The translations under genes and the position numbers were made by a program. A model generated the notes under the pieces. That model did no database searches. It worked only from the letters and a program-made list of their open reading frames with translations, and was not told where the DNA came from. 64,000 bases of DNA from positions 11,489,501 through 11,553,500 of the forward strand of contig NGZR01000001.1 of NCBI GenBank assembly GCA_002197995.1, in the 5' to 3' direction. Within the stretch, counting starts at the first letter, position 1. Every line of letters starts with the position of its first letter. This DNA comes from Gaeumannomyces sp. JS-464 (lineage: Eukaryota > Ascomycota > Sordariomycetes > Magnaporthales > Magnaporthaceae). Positions 1 to 10,468 of the stretch are shown here, in pieces.

Positions 1-257
1 GATAGAGGCAATTATTCCTGGAGATGATCCTACTGCCCCAGTGTGTCATCTACGCTTTTTAGAGTCACTGCGCTTGGCGCTCAGATGGACACCCTCATTT
101 TCTTGTCCATTGTCCTTGGCATTTCTTCTTGATTAAAACAAACGCCTGCGTCATGGGACTGAGATGGCAGCGGCATCACAGGTCCCAAAATCACGGGCCC
201 AGCCCTCTGCCCGACGAAGGGTCTCCAGTGCCGGGGAGTCAGGTGGCAAAGAAGTCC

Positions 258-1268
258 TCAGGCGTTCGTACACATTGTGGCCGTGGGTAATAGACCCGAA
301 GCGGCCGCGGTACGCAGGAAAGTCCAGACAGACTCATTGGCCCATCGCAGTGACACGGCCAACTCGGCCGCCTCGGCGACAACGACCGCGGCGAGACTCC
401 TTCCCGATATCTCTTGAACCCGTCGCTACTGAGATTGAAGCAAGAACCACAAGAACGACCAGCCGGATATGTCCGTGTGGTGGCCAAAGGCCCACCGCTT
501 TGTGCTGTCCAGTATCTTCTCAAATGCGCCGTCATGACCATCGACACCATCCTCCCCACGGTGTGGCGGTGGTGATAGTAGTGGGCCAGCCAGGAACCTG
601 GCGTGGCACCAGGCATAGTAGTTCCGCGGATGCCTCTCCGCCGAGACCATGACCACGTTCCGCAGCGCGTTGTGCACAGCCGCTACGGCAGCTGAAGATG
701 GTAGCGACGACGACCACTCGGCGCACCTCTGCACCAGCCAGCGCCGGTGGCTCCACAGCGTCGGCGACTTGGTGTGCCGGTGCAGCCGGCTCGTGAGCAG
801 CGAGTCCACCAGCCTGAACTCGGCGCGGACCGCGTCGGCGAGGGCGCCGCTGCTGTTGTTGGCGGCTCGCCGGACCAGGGCTCGCTTGCGTGTGTTGGCG
901 GCCGTCAGGTGCTCCGGGTCCATCAGCAGCTGGACCGCCGTGGCGGCTCGGATGTCTGTATCGTCGGCGGCGGTACCTTGCTGCTGCCACGCCATCAGCC
1001 GCATGCGTGCGACAATAAAGGCTTGGACCAGAGATAGTTTGGGCACTGCGATGGCGTTGCCGTCCTGGAGGACATGGCAGCCCGAGGGGGTTGGATGGCT
1101 CCGCCCCAGGAGCTCAATCTCAAGCAGGCCATTGTCACCGTTGCTTCCTGTCCCCTCTTGGCATTGCTGGGTGAGGGCACCAGAGATAGCTGTAAAAGCC
1201 GCGACGGCCTCGGCCTTGTCGCTGGTCTGGAGAGATGCGGCTACATCTTTGTCAAGAGCTCTCGACAT
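258..1268 (-). CDS. PTAR1-like protein prenyltransferase alpha-subunit repeat protein, with an in-frame stop
   Basis: The product has the tandem helical PPTA repeats of the prenyltransferase alpha-subunit superfamily: one repeat reads SPTLWSHRRWLVQRC and the next HPRNYYAWCHARFL, the W..R...L pattern typical of the family. Sequence resembles the PTAR1/Ecm9-like branch rather than the catalytic farnesyl or geranylgeranyl transferase alpha subunits; its biochemical role is not settled. I chose the ATG at 1266-1268 (MSRALDKD) because the upstream extension is low-complexity and family-unlike. After SFLWFLLQSQ the frame meets TAG at 426-428, but the same frame then continues for 55 codons to TGA at 258-260 with family-like sequence (AELAVSLRWANESVWTFLR). 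That continuation argues the stop is a recent nonsense change or an error, not the native end. A CAG to TAG change would explain it. It lies head to head with GET1. Confidence 0.82.
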
Positions 1269-1552
1269 GTTCTTCCCCTCTCTGCGCTTGGGTGGTGGTT
1301 GTTTTGGGTGGTGTCGTGAAATGTGTTGGGGTACCAGCTCAGTGACGTGATCTCCCTCAGGGGCCCAAGCCTCGGGCGAGGCCAGCCAGTCACAGAAAAA
1401 CACCTTGCAAACTGCCCCTCACCACAGAAAACCGCCAGGTGGGACGAGGTCGAACGACCACCTTTCGGAAAGCAACTCCCAAGTCCCAAACGGGTGCGAC
1501 GACAACGGAATCGCTATCAGCCTGGCATCGCGGCCACCGAGCGCACGCCCAA
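1269..1552. promoter_or_regulatory. Shared 5' region of the PTAR1-like gene and GET1
   Basis: These 284 bp separate two divergent start codons, so both core promoters must lie here or overlap the genes. I see no convincing TATA box; the assignment rests on gene orientation only. Confidence 0.5.
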
Positions 1553-2360
1553 ATGCCTTCATTAATGGTCATCATCCTCGCCCTCGAGGTGGCGGTCGAG
1601 CTGATCAACAACATTGGAGCGGCGGCCATCAACAGCGCGGTATGCGCAAACCTCCCCAGCCCTGTCCTCGGAGCGAAACGCATCGCACGATTTCTAACGA
1701 GGAAGATGCGAAAACGCAGATCTGGGCGATAATCAACACCCTCCCCACAAAGCTCTCGACCGAGTTCGCTGAGCAGCGCAAGCTCCAGGCCGAGTACCTC
1801 AGGGTCCGCAAGGATCTCGCCGCGACCAGCAGCCAGGACGAGTTTGCGAAATGGGCTAAGCTGCGGCGGCAGCACGACAAGCTGTACGAGCAGCTGGAGA
1901 AGAAGAGTGAGTCTGCCCGGAGCTCCTCGGAAAAAGACGCCCATCGTCTAACCATACATGCTCGTCTTCCTCCCCGATAGGATCGACTCTCGACAGCACC
2001 AAGGCCAAATTCGATAGGTACATCACGGCAGCGCGATGGATCGGCACGCGGGGCCTCCAGTACTTCCTGCCCTTCTGGTTCGCGACGACGCCCATGTTCT
2101 GGCTGCCGTACGGCTGGTTCCCCTACTACGCCGAGTGGCTCATCTCGTTCCCGCGCGCCCCGCTGGGGAGCGTCAGCATCGCGTCGTGGCAGCTGGCCTG
2201 CACGGGCGTCATGATACTGTTCAGGGACGCCATCATGGCCATCGTGGCCTGGGCCCGGACCCAGGAGGCGCCTCCGCAGAAAAAGAAGCAGGCGCAGGCC
2301 GTTCCAGCCTCGTCTCCAGAGACGGGCGCAAAGGCGAAGGAGACTAAGAAGGAACTCTAG
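1553..2360 (+). CDS. GET1: GET1, ER membrane receptor subunit for tail-anchored protein insertion (WRB homologue)
   Basis: Exons 1553-1639, 1720-1906 and 1981-2360 give 217 residues, the usual length for fungal Get1. Both introns have GT..AG ends and the first has a TCTAAC branch site. Topology fits the family: an N-terminal membrane segment directly after the start (MPSLMVIILALEVAV), a charged coiled coil over about residues 36-92 (FAEQRKLQAEYLRVRKDL and KLRRQHDKLYEQLEKK), then two membrane segments around FLPFWFATTPMFWLPYGW and SIASWQLACTGVMILF, and a Lys-rich cytosolic tail. In yeast Get1 and Get2 form the ER receptor/insertase that takes tail-anchored clients from the ATPase Get3; the coiled coil opens Get3. 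The start at 1553 is chosen because it places the hydrophobic segment at the N-terminus as in homologues. The gene appears intact. Confidence 0.96.
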
Positions 2361-3166
2361 TAGCATATGCCCTACAGATTGCCCGATAGTAAATAGATTG
2401 AAATGCCATGCATGTGAGGCTTGTGTTGTTTGTCTCTCAACCTTTGACGCAAAGTGAATCATGGCCCTGGAGGACTGACGCTCTGCAACACTACGTGAGA
2501 TGACTCTTGGCAGAGTACTTGGGCTCAATCTAGGCAAACATATTGACTGTGACGACCATTGTGCGAGAGGTCGCCAAAGCTTCGATAGTGCCAGGCTGGT
2601 AGTAAGGTAAAAAAATGCGGCAGGTCCGCTCGCGTGCCAGAGATGCGGCCATGCGCAGGGTCAGCAGCCATCGCGCGGCACCACAGACTGAAGCTTTCCA
2701 CACATTGAAACACGCCCTACAAAGTCAATAGGGTGAGCGCAGCAGCAGCGGCGGCGTCGCGCGTGGCCGCTTGAGCAGGCGAGGTAGGCGGACAGGACGG
2801 GCTGTGATCAAGTTTTTGTCTGGAGTTCAAGCCAGCAGGTGCTCTCGTGAAAAATTTATATCGCCCACCCGAAATCCCAGCCAAGTGGACCCACATGGAC
2901 AGGCGGGTACCTGGCGGCAGGCAACCCGATAAGCTCTCTTATCACCCCTGCAAGGACAGGGGTAGGTCGCCGAGTCTGACCTCACTGGAATGCCCCTTGC
3001 TGGCCTCAAAGAAGCACCAAAGATGGCCAGCTTCTACGTCGCAGTCGCGTAAAGATCGAAGCCTTCGTTATGCTTTCAGACAGTCACCCCCTCCACGAAT
3101 GAAGGAACTTACAGGAATATCCTCGTAATTCGCGCCATCTGGGCAACGCACATCTCTCCCGCGGCC
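2361..3166. other. Intergenic, GET1 3' side to membrane-protein gene
   Basis: About 0.8 kb with no supported coding region, RNA gene or repeat. It should hold the GET1 polyadenylation region and the promoter of the next gene. Confidence 0.5.
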
Positions 3167-3855
3167 ATGGTGACATTATCCTGGGGGACGTAAGTTGCAT
3201 CTGGGGAACCCTCTTGGACTCTGAACCCCGCCAACTCGTGCGCAACAACCCGCTAACTTCATGCATCTGTAACAGTATCAAGTCCCTCCTCATAGTCTTC
3301 GGGCCCTTCTTCCTGCCCAAGATATTAAGCTTCTACCGCCGCGTGCGCTACGCGTCCAGCCAGCCCGGCGCCCAGCCCATCCGGCCCCTGCCGCCCGCGG
3401 CCCTGCGCGCCCTCATGCTGCTGGCAGCCGTCTCGATAGCCTTCCTCGTCAAGTCGCTCCCGCTGCCCGGCCTCTCGCCCGAGAACGTCTTCGTCCTCAC
3501 GGACTCGCGCCTGCAGATCCCGACCGACGTGCTCTTCAACCGGCTCGCCTCCCTGCGGCCCGACGGCGTGCTGACGGCGCGGGACGAGTCGCTGCGCGCG
3601 CGCTTCGTCAACCTCGAGTCGCGCCTGCTCTACCTGACCTTTGGCCCCGCCGCGCTCGCCGACTGCACCTTTTGCAACTCAGACGAGCCCAACGGCTACC
3701 TCTGCTACGCCCTCATCGACGTCCTGGCTCCGCACCTGCTCAACGTCGCGCTCCTCGCCCTCGCGACGTCCCGCAACCTCTCGGGCGGCGAGGGCCGCCC
3801 CTGGCGCGGCAAGGCCGTCCTGGCGTCGGCCGTCCTGGTCGTCGTCGACGTCTAG
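3167..3855 (+). CDS. Conserved fungal multi-pass membrane protein, 5' part
   Basis: A 23-nt first exon (3167-3189) starts MVTLSWG. It joins in phase across a GT..AG intron with a GCTAAC branch site to exon 3276-3855. The resulting 200-residue reading frame has hydrophobic segments near its start (KSLLIVFGPFFLPKILSFY), near residues 50-70 (LMLLAAVSIAFLVKSLPLPG), and again in the NVALLALA and AVLASAVLVVV stretches. It contains a Cys motif, DCTFCNSDEPNGYLCYA. I recognise it as a conserved ascomycete protein but cannot give a function. The frame stops at TAG 3853-3855, well short of the expected end, because recognisable continuation follows in other frames (next entry). Confidence 0.7.
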
Positions 3856-4310
3856 CGCGCACGACCACCAGGCCAACGCGCGCGCGCTGCGCCTGGCCGA
3901 CCTGGACTTCTTCCACTGGCGCGCCGGGCCTACCGCGCCTCCCTCGCGCTGCTAGCCATCGCAGCCGTCATGTTCCTGTCGGCGACGCGCCGCGCCTTCG
4001 CGTCGCCGCGCCGCTGGCGGAGCGCGTCGACGCCGTCAACAGGAGCTCTCGCGGCGGGGGCGCGCAGCCGGCTGGGCGCCGCGGCCATCGTCAAGAACAC
4101 GGTGAGCAGGGACGCGGAGCTGGTGAGCGAGGTAGGCGCACGAGCGTATCGCTGGGCCCCCCGGTGGAGGATCCGAGGTGGTGGGCATCAGGGACGCGCT
4201 TGAGTAGGATCAATTTGAAGGCTATCTCGGCTGATGCGGAGAAGTATGCCAAGGTTATGTTGCAGTTTCGGGCGGAGACGAGGAATAGGGGCACTGCTGG
4301 TTTTACTCGC
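3856..4310 (+). pseudogene. Decayed 3' half of the membrane-protein gene
   Basis: Family-like coding sequence continues but hops between frames: QANARALRLADLDFFHWRA in one frame, AERVDAVNR in a second, RSRLGAAAIVKNTVSRDAEL in a third, then RINLKAISADAEKYAKVML. At least three single-base shifts separate these pieces, and the junction after the TAG has lost material. Either the 3' half has decayed or this stretch is poorly sequenced. The upstream half is clean, which makes local decay plausible. Confidence 0.65.
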
Positions 4311-5114
4311 ATTTTACTTCATCTACTGCGTCAGGGGACAGTAATTCATGGTTCTAATCCGTCCGAGACGTGGACCAGGGGAGATTTGAGAGTGAAATTC
4401 CAATAGATCCTATGATGATAGCACCTCGCAGCCGTCCAGGACTGGAGTCTGCCCCTGACCCTGAGCTTCTCAGCGAGCCGCTGATAGTGTGCTGATCAGA
4501 TTAAAGGGTTTCCTGCGGAGGCAGCGAAGGCTCTAATTACATATCGGTGAGTTTGCAGCCCCCGAATGCATCCCTTGTGCGAAAGGGTCTCCCCAAACAA
4601 GTAGCCACCAGCCAACTGCTCTGCTGCCTACGTTTGCCCGGAAGGCTTGGCAACATCGTAGCACGACCACAAAAATTTTGACCACCGACACGCCCGATGT
4701 CGTGACCCCCCTGTTGCACGATCCACACCCGGCCTCAAGGTGGCTGTGTAGTGTTGTCGCAAAATATCAGGGCGGTCCTGAAGCCACTGGCTATGAACGG
4801 CCGCTGGCCACGATGTGTCATTGGCTAGGGGATTATTGTGGCTGTGAGGCCACACGCGGGGAGCGAGGTGCAGCTGCATGGGAGAGGTCACCGCAGTGTG
4901 GTCGCGCACATGCCTGGACAAGCACTGCCTCCTCTCTGAAGCCTTACCAAATCCCCATTCCCTGAGCCTTGCCGAGCCGTTACTTCCTCGATCCTTTCCA
5001 AATCTCGTGGAGAGTGCAGTCACCAAACCCGACAAAAGCCACTCCTCAACCGCTCAACGTTGCTTATTAGACGATCCTTCGAAGCTGGCCGACGATCATG
5101 TGGGAGAGGGAGAC
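4311..5114. other. Intergenic
   Basis: About 0.8 kb between the decayed membrane-protein gene and the PHD gene. No coding region, RNA or repeat that I can support. Confidence 0.45.
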
Positions 5115-7247
5115 ATGTCTGCAGCCCTGACGTTCGGTAGTGTCGGCGATATCTTGGCAATCTGTCAGATCGCCATCGAGCTGGGAAACGCCTTGAAAGG
5201 GGCGGCTACCGAGTACCGCGAGCTTCGCGAGACGCTCGACAATTTTTCCCGAGTTCTGTTACATGTTTGTGACCATGACAACAGCTTCTTGTGATGAGGC
5301 TTGCGCGTGTGCTGATGTTCCCGGCTCGTCTTTAAACTAGGTCGTCGCGACGTACGAACGACGCGGGCAGGTCTCGCAGAGCCTGCTATCTCTCGAATGT
5401 GACATCGAGCTGGCCGTCCACGAGTGCGGTGGCTTGATAAAAGCCGCACTTGACAAGCTTGATGGCCGGTACAGTGAGTGCCTGGGCCAAGGAGGATCGG
5501 GCAACAAACTCAAGGACGCATACAAGAGGATCGAGTTCACAGTACGGGAAAAGGATGATTTGGTCAGTCTGAGGAGAAAACTCTCCGAAACGACGACCAG
5601 AATCTCGCTGCTGTCTATTCTTGCCGCGAGGCAGCTGGCTGGGGCGGACGCGGCGGCGATACTCGACTGTATTGGCCGTGCTCAACAGTCGACATTATCA
5701 CGGCAAGATCGGACTCATGAGCGAGTCGAAAGGCTTGTGCTGACCAGCACAGGTGCGGCAGCTACGCTGGAACGCATCGACCGCATCCAGCAAGAGATCC
5801 GCATCCGGCAAGACCAGACCAACAAGCGGATCGAGGCCCTGGTGGTTACCTCTCGCGGAGCCTGCGCAGCGCTTGGAGTCATCGCGATGCTCCTGGAAGG
5901 GCTGGCCCAAGGCATAGCCAGCCTCCCAGTCCTAATTTTTGGGTGGATAACGCTGAATAGCGTGAAGCTGGACCCGACACGGGGTCTCTCGGTGCACATA
6001 GAAGATGCTATGGGGAATCTAGTTGAGCTTCAGCTGGATTGGCTCCATGAATGGCAGGTGAGGAGAGCCTTTGAGAGCTCGACATTGATTACCTATCTTG
6101 GCGTGTATTGACTTTCCATTGATATCATCAGGACTTTGAGTACCTGCTATACAGACGGTTTAAAGGGCTGGGGCTCAAGGGAACTGAAAAAGTCCAGAAA
6201 CAGCAGTATGTGTTGGAGGATGACTGCTCCGGAAGAGATCTGGACCGATCCCTACCGCTGAAAGCATGTCTCCGTCGGGGCATGAAGGTCAACATGAGCA
6301 TGGTCTTTCGAGTCACAAAGCAAGACCTGACTAGAAGCTGGTGTCCACGGTGCCACATGACGGTCGTCGCGGGAGAAGGGAAAGCTGTGAAGTGGTGAGT
6401 AAGGAGTGACCTGTTCGACAGCCCGTGTATCACATCCCTAACGCTCGATGTAGCAAAACCAACCACTGTGGGATGTGGCTCAGGGTCTCAGAAAGACAGC
6501 GGCGGATAGAAGAATACAATCCCGAAGAAGAGGAGGAAGACGAATACGGTGCCGAAGAGGAGGACGAAGATGTATACGATGCCGAAGAGGAGGCCGCTCA
6601 AAATACCCGAATTGCCCACCGCGATGGCGGTGGGAAAAACGATCAAAAAAATCGAGACGGGCAAACCAGTCCGGATGCCGGGTGCACGAGAATGGCATTT
6701 GCAGCCGATAAATGCGGGCCAGCGGATTTCAAGCGCGTCCGGCTGCTGAAAGAAGTCGACGAAGAGGGAAATTGGATCGACCCGGACCAGCCGAGGAGGT
6801 GTTTTTGCGGCAGGTTCGACTTTGGCGTCATGGTGGAATGTGGGAATAAGGAGGTGAGTATATCTTTGTTGCACATCACTGTGACAGCCATGCAACCCAC
6901 GCATCGTGTTCTTTCCACGGCGCTGTGTAACAAAGTCTCTCCCACTAACCGTTCTACTGCAGGGCTGCGGGTATGAAGGGTTCCATGTCGGTTGTTTGGA
7001 TCTAAGGGAGGATCCAAGAACAACTAGTGGTGCAACTTGGTATTGCGCAACCTGCCTAAGCCTGCAACAGACGACGCGCCCAGGGTGGTATCTCAAATGG
7101 GCTGCGGTCATGGATCGGTTTGGCGAATCGGTCGAGACCGATACCAACGCGGACGGCCCTGATAACGATGTGTATGCCTTCCGCAGCTTCTATAAAACCC
7201 CCGAGCTTTTCGATGAGCCGGTCCCGCCTTGGGGGCTGCGGCCTTAG
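5115..7247 (+). CDS. Fungal N-terminal helical domain, ubiquitin-like domain, zinc ribbon and ING-like PHD finger protein
   Basis: Five exons (5115-5264, 5341-6057, 6132-6394, 6454-6853, 6963-7247) join without a frame break into 604 residues. The N-terminus (SVGDILAICQIAIELGNAL) matches the helical domain common at the start of fungal NLR-like and ubiquitin-like-domain proteins. Around residues 235-350 lies a ubiquitin-like domain of the fungal ULD type (DFEYLLYRRFKGLGLKG opens exon 3). A four-Cys cluster follows (C360, C363, C377, C382), then an acidic repeat around 395-420, then a C4HC3 PHD finger: C493, C495, C506, C512, H518, C521, C538, C541. The PHD spacing resembles the ING family of histone H3K4me3 readers, but the aromatic position of ING fingers (EWFH) is EGFH here, so methyl-lysine binding is doubtful. 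A chromatin or ubiquitin-related signalling role is inference only. Confidence 0.83.
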
Positions 7248-7691
7248 AGTAATGGCGCCGGGAGTGGCAGGATCCTGGGCGGGTTCGACATTATCAAAGA
7301 ACGCCAGTCGACACCAGGCTCCTCGGAACTCATGAGGATTCGCGTTTGCGGATAATGACTGATTGATTGTAGCATGCATATTTGCGGAAAAGCGCAAACC
7401 AATTCAATGTGAAGAGATTTGATTTTCATACCGTCCAGTCTGGTGTGCCTCTTGGTGCCATTTACAATGGATGCTCAGGGCTACCTCAAAGGTCCCCAGA
7501 AAGGCGGGGGTCGCGAGGTGCGGCTTCACCGCCTAAAAAAGTCGCGGGCCAAAACCCCGACGGCAGAATTCATGATTTTTTTTCCACCCTTGGGGTCCAG
7601 TCGGCGCAAATCGGTGCGGCTCTCCTGCGATCGGCATTCTGACTAGAGCCAAAATTTCCTTGCGAACTGTCTGCTTTAATCCAGTTATACC
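7248..7691. other. Intergenic, NOP15 promoter region
   Basis: 444 bp between tandem genes. It should contain the 3' end of the PHD gene and the NOP15 promoter; no distinct motif was seen. Confidence 0.4.
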
Positions 7692-9077
7692 ATGGCCGCA
7701 GAGGTTTCCAAGAAGAAGGGCAGAGGTATGCTGAATATGCGTCTGCTTCCTGGGATTGAAACTTTTGCGCGCGCTGCATTCCGCTGCTAACAATTTTTCG
7801 GCGCAGCTCTCCGAGCAAAGCCCAAGGCGGACGAGGAGATCGCGACTAAGGTCAAGGCCGTCGTGTCGCCTCAACCCACCAAGAGGAAAGGTAGGAAGCC
7901 CCTCTACGCTCTGCACTGACAATACTCACTTGCTTACGCCTTTGCTGGTCGAAAACAGCTGCCGAGGATGCGTCTCCAGTAGCGTCAAAGAAGGCGAAGT
8001 CCGCCAAGGCGGCGGCGGCGGAGAAGAAGGCCAAGGAGAAGAAAGAGACCGCTCCAATTACTGTCGAGGAGGACGCATCGTCCAAGACCAAGACGAAGAA
8101 GTCTTTAAAGAAGGCGCAAAAAGAGGAGGAGCCTGTGGAAGAGCCGGCCGACGCCGACGAGGAGGCCGACGAGGACGAAGAGGAGGAGGAGCAAGCGCTT
8201 GTGCAGACGCTGGGATTCAGCGACGACGACGATGACGGCCAGGACGAGTCGACATTCAAGGAGGGCGGTGACGTCGGCGTCATACCCAATGTGTCCAACA
8301 AGACCAAGAAGAGCATCGAGGCGTCGGCGGGCGACGGGCCAAGGGTCATCTACATCGGCCACATCCCCTACGGTTTCTTCGAGCACGAGATCAGACAGGT
8401 TCGTTGGCATCTGCTCCGCTTCCGCTTATGGCTAGACTTTTTGACTGACACGAACCTGAACCGTCAAACAGTACCTTACCCAGTTCGGTCCTGTAACCAA
8501 CCTCCGTCTGTCCCGCAACAAGAAGACGGGCGCGAGCAAGGGCTATGCTTTTGTCGAGTTTGCCGACTCCAGCACGGCGGCCATCGTGGCCAAGACCATG
8601 GACGCGTACCTCCTCTTCGGCCGTATCCTCAAGGTCAAGCTCGTGCCCAAGGAGAGCCAGCACGAGAACCTTTTCAAGGGCGCCAACCGGCGCTTCAAGA
8701 AGGTCCCCTGGACCAAGATGGCCGGCAAGGAGCTAGAGAAGCCTAAGGGCGAGGCGACGTGGGAGAACAAGGTCAACCGCGAGTCTAGGAGACGCTCGGG
8801 CAGACTTGAAAAGCTCAAGGCCTCGATGGGGTACGAGTTTGAGGCGCCGGCGCTCAAGTCAGCATCGGCAGCCGTTGCGGATGCTAAGAAGGCGCCGGCG
8901 CTGGAGGGCGAGGAGCAGTCCAAGGCGATTGAGGCGCCGCCGGCTGTGGAGCAAGCCCCCACGGCTGCTGATCCTGAGCCCGAGGCGCAGGCCGAGAAGA
9001 TTAATGGCGTTTCCGCGAAGGCAAGGCGCTGGCGAAGGGAAGAGAAGGGAGCCAAAGGGAAGAAGGTCAAGTCATGA
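7692..9077 (+). CDS. NOP15: NOP15 (NIFK/MKI67IP homologue), nucleolar 60S ribosome biogenesis factor
   Basis: Four exons (7692-7725, 7807-7890, 7959-8398, 8472-9077) encode 387 residues. One RRM spans about residues 168-245, with RNP2 VIYIGHIP and RNP1 KGYAFVEF. Directly after it comes the family signature around KLVPKESQHENLFKGANRRF. The N-terminal third is Lys/Ala and Asp/Glu rich (nucleolar-type low complexity), and the C-terminus is a basic, predicted helical tail ending in a Lys run. Yeast Nop15 binds pre-60S particles near ITS2 and is needed for 27S pre-rRNA processing; human NIFK also binds Ki-67. The gene is intact and its introns are phase consistent. A 12-nt poly-T lies just after the stop. 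Confidence 0.96.
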
Positions 9078-10468
9078 GGGTAGTGGTGGATACGTGTGAA
9101 CCTGTTTTTTTTTTTTCTTTTTCTTCGGTCACGGGTCTTGTGATGGACCATATCATATTATGACGCATGAAAGCGGTCTTCTAGACCAGCATCAGGGCAT
9201 GGCATGTATATAAAAATCATTGTGGTTTTTCTGCACGCGATAGCGAAGCGCGAAGTGTGTGTGCACATAGCGAATCTGACACGCCAAAAATAAGCCTTCA
9301 AGAGACTCGGGCAAAAAGAGCCAGGATTATTAAAGTGCGAGATAGTTCGTCTACTTCAGGCCTGTTGCGAATAGAGCCATTGGGGTCCGGACAAGAAATG
9401 CATCTGCCGACGGCCTATTCTAGACGGGATGTCTTGCGAGCTTGAAGGGTAAAAATATGTGAGGAGAGAAAGGAGGAAAAGACGACGAAGTGAGAGGCCC
9501 ACCCGAAGCCGCGATCAATCCCAAGTCGGAGAGTGAGTGGGTCTGGTCACCTGACTTGACTGGGCAATTCAGCTCAGCTCGACTTCTGCCCCGCCCTGAA
9601 CCAAGAAACACCGTGACGGGAGCTGTGAATACGAGGGCCCTTGCAGAGCGTTGTCGGCGTCTAAGATATGTGCCTGGATAAAGGGAGACTTCAGGATGCG
9701 GTGATAGCTTCCTAGTATTGGCCCGATGTCCTACCTAGTATTGATCCAATGGTTCCTGCTCGCGCAGAGCTAGGTGGGGGTTTGGTTGGGCGACTGAGAG
9801 ACCCAAATCCCCGGGTCGGGTCTCGAAACAATTTAGGTGTCTGCATGTTCTTGGCGAGGTTTCCTTGGTGGTTATCAGGCTGGGGTAGCTACGTGATTTA
9901 AATGGTTTAGGTTTCCATCTCGGGCAATTGTACCGGGAGACAATAATTGCACCCATAGTACTCGTATCAGCGTCTGTGGCCACTTCCAAGACTCCATCCC
10001 AGCCTTGCTAAGGGTTCAAGGCTGGGCGGCGCTTTTTGATGTGTTTCCGGAGGGGTTCGATGTGTCAAACTGTACCTAATCGGCCCTTGTATGCCCCATG
10101 GTTCGCTGCTCGACAGCGCATTTCAATTGCCAGCCCCCTCCGTGAAGGAAAAAAAAAAAAAATAGCTGTGCCGCTTACGTATGGAAGCACCTCGGGCCCA
10201 AGACCTGCCTGTTTCAACCCAGCACAGACTGCATCAAAGTCTCGGCGGCCCTGCGTTTCCGCCAACCGCCCTTGCTGCGAGTCTGGTCCACCAAACGCGG
10301 GCTAAACCCGCGAGCGACTGCACCAGGGATACGTAGACGACATCCCGTTCTCTGCGCTCACTGTCTATTGCGCGCTCCCATCTACCGCCTCTGCCCTCCT
10401 AGGATAGGAGCCTGCAGTCGACGTGCCACAACCAATGCCAATGCCGCCCGCTCCATCATCCATTGACC
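9078..10468. other. Intergenic
   Basis: About 1.4 kb without a supported gene. It contains an A-run near 10149-10161 and otherwise unremarkable sequence; the right end must hold the RUD3 promoter. Confidence 0.45.

Noticed and set aside
164..652. Plus-strand frame at the left edge
   Set aside because: Arg/Thr/Pro-rich, no motif, and it overlaps the 3' end of the PTAR1-like gene on the other strand.
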